Assembly (NCBI GenBank): GCA_964555235.1 | Contig: CAZKRU010000003.1 | Span: forward strand, 1-64,000 | Direction: 5' to 3' | Origin: CAZKRU01 sp964555235 | GTDB lineage: Bacteria > Verrucomicrobiota > Verrucomicrobiia > Methylacidiphilales > CAMAQI01 | DNA length: 64,000 nucleotides | Part shown: positions 57,454 to 64,000 of the stretch, piece after piece | Numbering within the stretch: position 1 is the first letter of the stretch | Layout: the number at the start of each line of letters is the position of its first letter | Notes under the pieces: generated by a model | The model's input: only the letters and a program-made list of their open reading frames with translations | What the model was told of the DNA's origin: nothing | Database searches by the model: none | Position numbers and translations under genes: made by a program

Positions 57454-58512
57454 CTATCGATTTTCGTTAATGATGAGAGCTTGGGGGCATTTTGAGTGTT
57501 CTGCAAGACGACTCAGGAGACGCCGATGGGGTTGGGGGAGTGATACTTTTTCGAGTTCTTTCATGGTCATCCAGCGGCCTGTTTTTGGAGGGGTTTTCTT
57601 CCATGTTGCTTCATGGAATTGCAGAAGGATTTTGTATTTGGTGAAGGGATAAATAATCTCGTCCAAGATCTTTCCGACCTTCATCTGTTTTTCGTCGCAG
57701 AAGGGAAATCGCCAAAAACCGTCGAAGCGGCCGAGTCCTTTTTCCACCCAAATTCGATTTCTGTTTTTGATCAGAACGACGATTTCTTCGCGTGATTCGG
57801 TCTTTGCACGTGCTTTGACGGGGTAATCTTCAGGATTTTTAGCCTGACAGATCGTGCGGAGAGGACAGAGGAGGCATTGAGGATTGTTGGGGGAACAGAT
57901 TAACGCGCCGAGTTCCATGAGAGCTTCGTTGAATTCTCCGACATTTTTTGGAGGGAGTAATGTTTCGGCGACGGACCAAAGATATTTTTGGGAATCCGGT
58001 TTTGAAACTTCTTCGCCGTACGCAAAAACACGAGTCAGGATTCGGATGACATTTCCATCAAGCAGCGGTGCAGATTGCTGAAAGGCCATGCTTGAAATCG
58101 CTCCCGCCGTGTAACGTCCAATTCCGGGAAGTTCCATCAGCTCGGGAACGGAGGAGGGGAGTTGTTGAGTCGGGCGCTCCATGACGGCTTGAGCCAATCG
58201 ATGTAAATTTCGAGCCCGGGAATAATAACCAAGTCCCTCCCAATGTTTCAGGACTTTTTCAGGGGTTGCGATGGCCAGGGCTTTCCAGTCGGGAAAGGAT
58301 TTCATCCATCGATCAAAATAAGGGAGAACGGTTTTGACCTGAGTCTGCTGAAGCATGAATTCAGAGACGGCAACGGTATAGGGAGTCCGTAGGCGTCGCC
58401 AGGGAAGATCTCGCCGCTCCTCGCGAAACCAGGCAGGGAGCGTTTTGCGAAACGCGCGCAAGATTTTAGCGTCGATTTTCTTCAAAGAGGCCTTAGGATG
58501 AATTCGCGGCAT
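57454..58512 (-). CDS. mutY: A/G-specific adenine DNA glycosylase
   Basis: Removes adenine mispaired with 8-oxoguanine. The 352 residues contain PWRRLRTPYTVAVSEFMLQQTQ near 39-60, the helix-hairpin-helix and Gly/Pro loop ELPGIGRYTAG near 128, and the Fe-S cluster Cys set C-x6-C-x2-C-x5-C in CSPNNPQCLLCPLRTIC. A MutT-like C-terminal domain follows. The ATG is shared head to head with rnhC on a single CATG (58510-58513). The N-terminal 28 residues are basic and may be an extension; an internal start is possible. Confidence 0.92.
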   Translation of the reverse strand: MPRIHPKASLKKIDAKILRAFRKTLPAWFREERRDLPWRRLRTPYTVAVSEFMLQQTQVKTVLPYFDRWMKSFPDWKALAIATPEKVLKHWEGLGYYSRARNLHRLAQAVMERPTQQLPSSVPELMELPGIGRYTAGAISSMAFQQSAPLLDGNVIRILTRVFAYGEEVSKPDSQKYLWSVAETLLPPKNVGEFNEALMELGALICSPNNPQCLLCPLRTICQAKNPEDYPVKARAKTESREEIVVLIKNRNRIWVEKGLGRFDGFWRFPFCDEKQMKVGKILDEIIYPFTKYKILLQFHEATWKKTPPKTGRWMTMKELEKVSLPQPHRRLLSRLAEHSKCPQALIINENR

Positions 58513-59464
58513 GATTCCTCAACCCTCGACTTACACCTTTCAACTGGACGAAGCGCAAGCCAAAATATTGCGAACGATTTTGGAAGAACGGTCGTTTGAG
58601 TTTCGGGAAATGCCCTACACGCAGTTTGCGGCGCAGCGGAAAAAACTTTCGCTGAACTATTACACTTCGGGAAAATTGGTCGTTCAAGGAAAAGAGGCCC
58701 GGGAGTTTATCGAATTTACCTTGGAGCCGGAGATCTTGGGTGTTGCCAAGATTGGGTACGAGGAAGTGCACCATCCGGAACAATTTGAACCCCATATTGG
58801 GATTGATGAAAGTGGAAAAGGGGATTTTTTTGGGCCGCTCGTCATTGCGGGGGTCTATGTGGATCGTGAGATTGCTCAGGCGCTGATGAAGGCAGGCGTG
58901 AGGGACAGTAAGTTGATTAAGAGTGATAAGAAGGCGCTGGATCTTGCGGAGACGATCAAAAAAATTCCACGTTTGGGGTGGAGTGTCATTGCGATTGGGC
59001 CGGAGAAATACAATCAGCTTTACGGAAAATTTCGAAATCTGAATCGACTCCTTGCATGGGGGCATGCAACGGTTTTGGAGAATCTTTTGGAGAAGCATCC
59101 CGATTGCCCGAGAGCCCTCTCGGATAAATTTGCCGATGATCGTCTGATTTTGGCGCAGCTCAAGGAGCGGGGAAAAAAAATCAAGATGGAGCAACGCACG
59201 AAGGCGGAGTCCGACTGGGCGGTGGCGGCGGCATCGATTTTGGCGCGCGCGGCTTTCTTAGAGGGCTTGGAGCGTTTGGGGAAATCGTTGGGAGTTGATT
59301 TGCCGAAGGGAGCCTCGTCATTGGTCTTGGCCCGTGGGACGGAGATTGGAATCAAGTTTGGGGAAGAGAAATTGCGATCCGTCGCAAAAGCACATTTTAA
59401 GACGTTCGAGGAATCGATGGGGCGCGAAGCTCCCGAGCGGCCGAAGTTCAAATTTTCCAGGTAA
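58511..59464 (+). CDS. rnhC: Ribonuclease HIII
   Basis: Removes RNA primers and ribonucleotides from RNA:DNA hybrids. The 317 residues comprise an N-terminal TBP-like substrate-binding domain (TFQLDEAQAKILRTILEE) and a catalytic domain with GIDESGKGDFFGPLVIAGV near 97-115 (Asp and Glu of the DEDD centre), DSKLIKSDKK, and ALSDKFAD for the third acid. Length is standard for RNase HIII. The ATG overlaps the divergent mutY start. It is followed 3 bp later by the PHP gene. Confidence 0.92.
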   Translation: MIPQPSTYTFQLDEAQAKILRTILEERSFEFREMPYTQFAAQRKKLSLNYYTSGKLVVQGKEAREFIEFTLEPEILGVAKIGYEEVHHPEQFEPHIGIDESGKGDFFGPLVIAGVYVDREIAQALMKAGVRDSKLIKSDKKALDLAETIKKIPRLGWSVIAIGPEKYNQLYGKFRNLNRLLAWGHATVLENLLEKHPDCPRALSDKFADDRLILAQLKERGKKIKMEQRTKAESDWAVAAASILARAAFLEGLERLGKSLGVDLPKGASSLVLARGTEIGIKFGEEKLRSVAKAHFKTFEESMGREAPERPKFKFSR

Positions 59465-59467
59465 GCG

Positions 59468-60211
59468 ATGCCCACGTACCGCGTTGATTTTCATCATCAC
59501 ACCAATAGCGATCCGATTGATACGCTCTGGTATTCGGCGCGTGATTTAGTGGATCGAGCGGTTCTTTGTGGGATTCATGCGATTGCCGTCACGCCGCATG
59601 GCGCGGTTTTTGATGAACCTAAGACCATTTCCTATGCCCAATCGAAGGGGATTTTGTTAATTCCGGGAGTGGAGAAAATGGTGGAGGGAAAGGAAGTGCT
59701 TCTTCTCAATGTCACGCCTTCCGAGGTTTCACGGCATTTTTCTTTTGAAGATCTGCGTCGATTGCGTCAGCAAAAAGGTTTGGATTTTCTCAGTGTGGCG
59801 CCTCATCCGTTCTACCCTCGTGATACGTGTATGGGGCCTTGGCTTGATCGCTATCGTGATTTGATGGATGCGGTTGAGTACGCGCATTTTCATCTCGAAG
59901 GGTGGAACCCGAATGACCAACTTCTCGACTGGGCGCGAAGTCGAAACTGTCCCGTGCTGGCGAATTCAGATACTCATTATATTGGAATGATGGGGCGGAA
60001 TTGGAGCGAGGTGGAGGCGGAGTCGTTAACGACTCGCGCGATTTTCGATGCGATTCGAGCGGGACGGGTTCGGGTCAGGGTTCACCGTCCGAGCCTTTGG
60101 GAGGTTTTTCGCTTTGCAGTTCAAGTTTCGGCTTTTCAGGATTTTCTTCGGGTCGTCAATCCGCGAAGAACTCGGGCCGTTCGTGCGCTTTACGAGCCTT
60201 CGGTTTCTTGA
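59468..60211 (+). CDS. PHP-domain phosphoesterase-like protein
   Basis: A 247-residue PHP-domain protein. Metal ligands: YRVDFHHHTNSD at 4-15, the TPHG loop near 43, LLIPGVEKMV near 65 with Glu, then SVAPHPFYP and ANSDTHYIG for later His/Asp ligands. Similar proteins act on phosphoesters of small molecules, or as nucleases; the substrate is unknown. It overlaps the convergent O-antigen-ligase-like gene by 22 bp, and follows rnhC by 3 bp. Confidence 0.85.
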   Translation: MPTYRVDFHHHTNSDPIDTLWYSARDLVDRAVLCGIHAIAVTPHGAVFDEPKTISYAQSKGILLIPGVEKMVEGKEVLLLNVTPSEVSRHFSFEDLRRLRQQKGLDFLSVAPHPFYPRDTCMGPWLDRYRDLMDAVEYAHFHLEGWNPNDQLLDWARSRNCPVLANSDTHYIGMMGRNWSEVEAESLTTRAIFDAIRAGRVRVRVHRPSLWEVFRFAVQVSAFQDFLRVVNPRRTRAVRALYEPSVS

Positions 60212-61584
60212 GTCCGGTGTGCGGAAGGAAAAGCTTCGTGCCAGCGACATCCTCCCCAAGCGAGGCCGAGATAGATGGCAAGATAAAATTGAAGGGATGG
60301 GATTTGCAGAGGGAAGTCGTAAATGGCATGAATGCAGATTCCCAAGATGGCGAGTCCCACGGAGAAAAGCAGGGTTCGGTCGCGTGAGGGGAGTGTGGAG
60401 TAATATTTAAAATAATTACGGTAGGCTAAAAAGAGTCCCCCGAAGAGTAGAATTGCCCAAGGGATCACTCCGATCCAACCCCATTCAATCAAGGTTTCAA
60501 GATAGTCTTCGTGAGCATAGCGCCAGAAGCCAAAAAGCTTATCTCCTTGATCCATGGTGAAAAAGGGAAATGCGACGTGAAAGGTATCTGGTCCGAGGCC
60601 CCATTTTCCCGAGATAGGAACAATTCGGTCCCAACAAATTTGAGAAACCACGAGACGCCCGCGTGCAAACTGTCCGCTGGAGGAGAGGGCGTGCGTCCAA
60701 CGATTCATCGCGGTCTGGGGTCCGACGGCATAGACAAGGGTAACCATTAGACAAAGTACGATTGCGCCGGTTGAGATGAGAGTGACGTTCGAATGAGTTG
60801 GACTTAGATGGAAGAGTTGTCGCTTCATTTGCCAGATGAAAAAAACAAAGAGGATGATTAAGGTCACTGGGGTTGCTCCTTTCGAGGCATTGATAAAGGG
60901 ACCCGTGACACAAATGGCCGTGAGAGTGACCCAGAACGCTCGTTCCATCGGATTCTCTTTTCCCCGGAAAGCCTGAAAGGTTCCTCCAATGACGAGAGGA
61001 ATCACAAGGTTCATGTAAGCTCCGGCATTCCCATGATAAAAATAGGTGGCAAAGGGCCAGACATTGATTTGTTTGGGCCAAAGGAGCCAGAAATCGAAGA
61101 GATGTTGAAAGAGCCCGAGCAGAATAATGCTGAACCCACTGAGGGACGCCGCGATCAGAATTCGAGAGCGCCAATGCGGGTTTTGAGAGATATCGCAGAC
61201 CATTAAAAAGACACAGAGGAAAGCGGAGACCTCAAACATAAATTCCGAAGAGAGGGATTGATCGATGGAGCCCGGAAAATCGGGCCTCATCTGGGCGATG
61301 GGAAGAAATTTGTCAAATTCCATATCATAAATAAAACGGGCGTTCCAAGCCATTCCCCAGCCATGCACCAAAATCCAGAGAACGAAGATCCCTGCAATCC
61401 ATGGGAAATAATTCATTCGTCTCCGAATGAGGATGGTGATGAGCCAGAGCGTGGTGATCCCATAGCAGCCGTAGACCAGGTAATTTCGATATTCGGCAGG
61501 AATCGAGCCATGTGCCCAAGGGGCTGCCAACAAAAGCACCAAGAGGAGCCAGCGCGGCGTTTCGATGAGAGCGTGATAAATCAT
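60190..61584 (-). CDS. O-antigen ligase (Wzy/WaaL)-like multi-pass membrane protein
   Basis: The frame opens at 61644 but the Met at 61584 starts the first membrane helix and lies 5 bp after the Rrf2 stop, so I use it (464 residues). About 11 hydrophobic helices are visible, with a large periplasmic loop (residues about 265-370) containing RWTHALSSSGQFARGRLVVSQ and WGLGPDTF, the pattern of the O-antigen ligase/polymerase family (Wzy_C-like). It may join or polymerise surface polysaccharides. It is convergent with and overlaps the PHP gene. Confidence 0.82.
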   Translation of the reverse strand: MIYHALIETPRWLLLVLLLAAPWAHGSIPAEYRNYLVYGCYGITTLWLITILIRRRMNYFPWIAGIFVLWILVHGWGMAWNARFIYDMEFDKFLPIAQMRPDFPGSIDQSLSSEFMFEVSAFLCVFLMVCDISQNPHWRSRILIAASLSGFSIILLGLFQHLFDFWLLWPKQINVWPFATYFYHGNAGAYMNLVIPLVIGGTFQAFRGKENPMERAFWVTLTAICVTGPFINASKGATPVTLIILFVFFIWQMKRQLFHLSPTHSNVTLISTGAIVLCLMVTLVYAVGPQTAMNRWTHALSSSGQFARGRLVVSQICWDRIVPISGKWGLGPDTFHVAFPFFTMDQGDKLFGFWRYAHEDYLETLIEWGWIGVIPWAILLFGGLFLAYRNYFKYYSTLPSRDRTLLFSVGLAILGICIHAIYDFPLQIPSLQFYLAIYLGLAWGGCRWHEAFPSAHRTQETEGS

Positions 61585-61588
61585 GGAC

Positions 61589-62056
61589 TTAGATATCGTA
61601 TTGGCCGGAAGACATTTTTTTCGATTTACACTGTTGAATCTCACTTAGCAAGGTCGCCAGAGTCTGGTGTTTCAGTGGTTCGAGGAGGGCTTCGTGCAAG
61701 GTTTTCAGAGAGATGCGAATGGGGCAAAGATCGCGGTCGGGACAGGAGCAGTCGCCTTTGTTTTCTGGATCGAGGCAGGGGAGAGAAGCCAAGGGACCTT
61801 CGGTGAGGCGATAGATTTCCTGGAGCGAAATGGAGGAGGGGGGGCGGTTGAGTCCATAGCCACCGACCATGCCGCGTTTGCTTTTGAGGACGCCTCCATT
61901 TTTGAAAATCAAGAGGATCTGCTCTAAAAATTTCTCAGGAATTCGAGTCCGCTTTGCAATGGTGGCGATGGAGACTAGTTGTCCCTCGGGTGCCGCTTGA
62001 GCAATTTCGACAAGGGCTCGGAGGGCGTATTCCCCCTTTTTTGAAAGCCGGATCAT
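61589..62056 (-). CDS. Rrf2-family transcriptional regulator
   Basis: A 155-residue winged-helix regulator. The N-terminal HTH is MIRLSKKGEYALRALVEIAQ and IAKRTRIPEKFLEQILLIFK, followed by KSKRGMVGGYGLNRPPSSISL, typical Rrf2. Four Cys in LPCLDPENKGDCSCPDRDLC (about 92-111) could hold an Fe-S cluster as in IscR/NsrR, suggesting a sensing role. It is directly upstream of the O-antigen-ligase-like gene and divergent from the carotenoid gene, 51 bp away. Confidence 0.92.
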   Translation of the reverse strand: MIRLSKKGEYALRALVEIAQAAPEGQLVSIATIAKRTRIPEKFLEQILLIFKNGGVLKSKRGMVGGYGLNRPPSSISLQEIYRLTEGPLASLPCLDPENKGDCSCPDRDLCPIRISLKTLHEALLEPLKHQTLATLLSEIQQCKSKKMSSGQYDI

Positions 62057-62107
62057 ATTGTAATTTGAGTTCGAAAGTTCAACGAGGTCTGAATCGTAGG
62101 AGAAAAA

Positions 62108-62905
62108 ATGATTTTCATCAAGGAAAGGGTGGGCTTGCCTGCATTTCTAAAAAACGCTTGGCTTTGCGTGATGAAACATTGGACACGCTCGGAGAAGATT
62201 GCGCTTTGGGCTTATCTGGGGTGGATGTTGATCGGCTTGGGGGTGACTCCCTTTCAGATGACGCCAGGAAAACTTCACGAGCAATTTTTTTCGGATTCGG
62301 AATCACCCGGTTTTTTGGAGGTTTTTGTTGGAGCTTGTCTTCGCAATGGAGATGGGGTTCTGATGATTCTCGCCGCGTTGAACACGCATTTCATGCTGAC
62401 GCGGCATTGGGGATTGCGAGCGGCGCGGCGATGGGCGGGCATTGTTCTGGTGGTGAGCGCGGTGGTGGAAACGATTGGAACGCTCACGGGATTTCCGTTT
62501 GGAGCGTATCAGTATACCGATTACTTTGGGGCACGAATTGGAGGGGTATTGCCGCTGACGATTCCACTGGCTTGGTACGTCGTGGTTTCGAATGCACTCA
62601 TCGGAGTGAAGGTCCTGAAACCGGAGTACGGAAAATGTAACACAGCGATCGCGGTGGGAACCTTGGCCGCATTTTTTGATTATGTGATGGAGCCGTTCGC
62701 GACCCGGATCAAAGCCTACTGGTTGTGGGAAAATGGAGTTCCGCCATTACAGAACTACCTGGCATGGTGGGGGTTAAGTGCGTTTCTAGTGTGGCGATTT
62801 GGGGTGATGCGTCTGGATGATCTGGGGGAAGATTGGAGGCCGGGACTTATTTTGGGAAGTATGACCTTCCTGTTTATCCTCACGCGATTTGTTCACGGCA
62901 TCTAA
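62108..62905 (+). CDS. CruF-like carotenoid biosynthesis membrane protein
   Basis: A 265-residue protein with seven membrane segments belonging to the carotenoid synthesis family (DUF422, CruF-type gamma-carotene 1',2'-hydratase). Marks are TGFPFGAYQYTDYFGARIGGVLPLTIPLAWYVVV (about 126-160) and TLAAFFDYVMEPFATRIKAYWLW. The start at 62108 gives a basic N-terminal extension; the Met at 62171 (MKHWTRS) is an alternative. Other carotenoid genes are not in the window. Divergent from the Rrf2 gene, which might control it. Confidence 0.85.
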   Translation: MIFIKERVGLPAFLKNAWLCVMKHWTRSEKIALWAYLGWMLIGLGVTPFQMTPGKLHEQFFSDSESPGFLEVFVGACLRNGDGVLMILAALNTHFMLTRHWGLRAARRWAGIVLVVSAVVETIGTLTGFPFGAYQYTDYFGARIGGVLPLTIPLAWYVVVSNALIGVKVLKPEYGKCNTAIAVGTLAAFFDYVMEPFATRIKAYWLWENGVPPLQNYLAWWGLSAFLVWRFGVMRLDDLGEDWRPGLILGSMTFLFILTRFVHGI

Positions 62906-63003
62906 AAAATTATTTGTGGAATAAAAAAGGGTCCTTAGGCTCTTAACCATTAGCCGGGTGGTCTGTTCCGGCGAAACTAAACTCAACCAAGGATAAGGAA
63001 CCG

Positions 63004-63255
63004 ATGTCAAAGACGAGCAAGATGATGATCACGACGGCCGCAATGGCAAGCCTGTTGGCAGGCGCCACGATGAAGAACGTGAACGCCGGAGTTCTGGCGA
63101 CGACACTTCCGGTCGAGGAAAAGAAGATGAGCTGTGGTGGGAAAGATGGCTGCCCCGGTAAGAAGGATGAGAAAAAGGATGAGAAGAAGAAGGAAAAGGG
63201 GAGTTGTGGCGGAAAAGACGGTTGCCCGGGTAAGAAGGAAGAAAAGAAACCCTAA
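63004..63255 (+). CDS. Secreted Cys-repeat peptide, probable precursor of an MNIO-modified RiPP
   Basis: An 83-residue peptide with a good ribosome binding site (AAGGATAAGG). Residues 1-28 form a basic start and hydrophobic core ending VNAG, a likely signal peptide. The rest is Lys-rich with two copies of SCGGKDGCPGKK (43-54 and 67-78), joined by charged Asp-Glu-Lys linkers. Four Cys in a C-x5-C arrangement per repeat recall the Cys-rich precursor peptides of the bufferin / HvfA type (EGKCG repeats) whose Cys are modified by DUF692 iron enzymes. A DUF692 gene follows 48 bp downstream. Modification and export are inferred. Confidence 0.8.
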   Translation: MSKTSKMMITTAAMASLLAGATMKNVNAGVLATTLPVEEKKMSCGGKDGCPGKKDEKKDEKKKEKGSCGGKDGCPGKKEEKKP

Positions 63256-63269
63256 GTTTTGAATTTACG

Positions 63270-63303
63270 GGGGATCGGAGTTTCGGCTCCGGTCCCCTTT
63301 TTT
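63270..63303 (+). terminator. Intrinsic terminator/attenuator between precursor and MNIO genes
   Basis: An 11-bp stem with the bases GGGGATCGGAG pairs with CTCCGGTCCCC (one G-T and one mismatch position) around the loop TTTCGG, followed by six T. The T run ends right at the ATG of the MNIO gene at 63304. Partial read-through would give much more precursor mRNA than enzyme mRNA. Confidence 0.85.
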
Positions 63304-64000
63304 ATGCCTGCAAATTGTCATAACGGCTTTACGAATTACGGGATCGGCATTGGGCTCCGAGTTCCGCACTACGAGCATATTCTCTCTCAAAAACCGACCG
63401 TCGATTGGTTTGAAATCATTTCGGAAAACTACATGGGAGAAGGCGGTCGTCCGCTTCATATTTTGGATCAAATTTTAGAGCAGTACCGGGTGGTGCAACA
63501 TGGGGTTTCACTTTACTTCGGATCTTCGGGAAAACCGAATCGCGCGCACCTCAAAAAATTGAAGGAATTGGTGCGTCGAACCAAGACGCCGTGGCTTTCC
63601 GATCATCTTTGCTGGGGGAGTGTGGACGGAACGTACTCGCACGATCTTTTGCCCATGCCGTACACCTTTGAGGCGGCGAAAGTGGCGGCTCGAAATATTC
63701 GCGAGATCCGGGATTATCTGGAGATTCCCATTGCGGTTGAAAATGTCAGCAGTTATGCCGAGTTTCATGTTTCTGAAATGACGGAGTGGGAATTTTTGAC
63801 GGAGGTTGTCGAGCGTGCCGACTGCGGAATTCTTCTCGATGTGAATAACATCTACGTCTCCTCCAAAAATCATAACTTCGACGTCAACGACTACTTGAAT
63901 GGAGTTCCGCATCATCGCGTGGCGCAAATGCATATTGCGGGTCATTCGAAATACGAGCGGTTTATTATTGATACGCATGATCATCCGGTGATCGATCCGG
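63304..64000 (+). CDS. DUF692 (MNIO/BufB-like) multinuclear iron enzyme, 3' truncated
   Basis: The first 232 residues of a DUF692-family multinuclear non-heme iron oxidative enzyme (like MbnB, HvfB, BufB), which modify Cys residues of precursor peptides. Family marks are GIGLRVPHYEHIL at the start, WFEIISENYMG, HGVSLYFGS, LSDHLCWGS, VENVSSYAEF, LLDVNNIYVS, HIAGHSKYE and DTHDHPV, carrying the His/Asp/Glu/Asn metal ligands. The start ATG abuts the terminator T run and has no normal ribosome binding site. The gene runs past the window end; a BufC-like partner gene would be expected next. Confidence 0.93.
   Translation, partial: MPANCHNGFTNYGIGIGLRVPHYEHILSQKPTVDWFEIISENYMGEGGRPLHILDQILEQYRVVQHGVSLYFGSSGKPNRAHLKKLKELVRRTKTPWLSDHLCWGSVDGTYSHDLLPMPYTFEAAKVAARNIREIRDYLEIPIAVENVSSYAEFHVSEMTEWEFLTEVVERADCGILLDVNNIYVSSKNHNFDVNDYLNGVPHHRVAQMHIAGHSKYERFIIDTHDHPVIDP

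Overview
The window reads as a bacterial chromosome segment of mid GC content from the phylum Verrucomicrobiota, most likely the Chthoniobacter/Spartobacteria side. The main reason is that it holds two complete pilin-like four-gene sets of the kind TIGRFAMs calls Verru_Chthon cassette proteins A to D. Other support comes from a heparinase-type lyase, SASA esterase and right-handed beta-helix proteins, a deoxyhypusine-synthase-like protein and many palindromic intergenic repeats. Assignment is from protein reading only; no database was searched.

Region 1 (1-24.5 kb) is a polysaccharide-use island, almost all on the minus strand. It opens with the 3' end of an autotransporter-like protein. Then come GH29 fucosidase, SASA esterase, GH2 beta-mannosidase, two tandem paralogous secreted proteins, an acetylxylan-esterase-type protein, pilin-like cassette 1 (order D-B-C-A plus a fifth secreted gene) and a heparinase II/III-like lyase. 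A LacI-family regulator is divergent from the lyase. A TCTA-N4-TAGA operator-like site lies in front of each of the four apparent transcription units, including the regulator itself, so degradation enzymes and the pilin-like cassette look co-regulated. A HicAB toxin-antitoxin pair, a CUT1 sugar ABC transporter without its own ATPase and a beta-helix protein follow.

Region 2 (24.5-40 kb) is mixed housekeeping: two small membrane proteins, tRNA-Glu(UUC), M20 deacetylase, pyrophosphatase, a CAP-domain protein, plsY-gpsA, an SMP-30 protein, a nucleotidyltransferase pair, a BsuPI-like protein, a SecD-P1-like secreted protein, recG, a phosphoesterase and a deoxyhypusine-synthase-like gene.

Region 3 (40-45 kb) is pilin-like cassette 2 (D-B-C-A plus a secreted fifth gene), plus strand, tightly overlapped, without the LacI-type site.

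Region 4 (45-62 kb) holds DAHP synthase, M42 peptidase, VOC protein, rpe, a class III aminotransferase, ribH-nusB, the mlaEFD lipid-transport genes followed by an ispD with an unusual C-terminal histidine-kinase-dimerisation-like helix pair, a HigBA pair with a perfect palindrome in front, mutY and rnhC starting head to head on one CATG, a PHP protein, an O-antigen-ligase-like protein, an Rrf2 regulator and a CruF-like carotenoid protein.

Region 5 (63-64 kb) is the start of a probable RiPP operon: a small secreted Cys-repeat precursor, a strong hairpin terminator, then a DUF692/MNIO enzyme truncated by the window end.

Intergenic DNA is rich in repeats: a REP-like family with TGGTAGGG...CCCTACCA ends, a MITE-like element, a roughly 115-bp dispersed element present twice, and several long inverted repeats whose arms are built from 8-9 nt units such as CTTGGCGAA or CACAAAGGCACGAAG.
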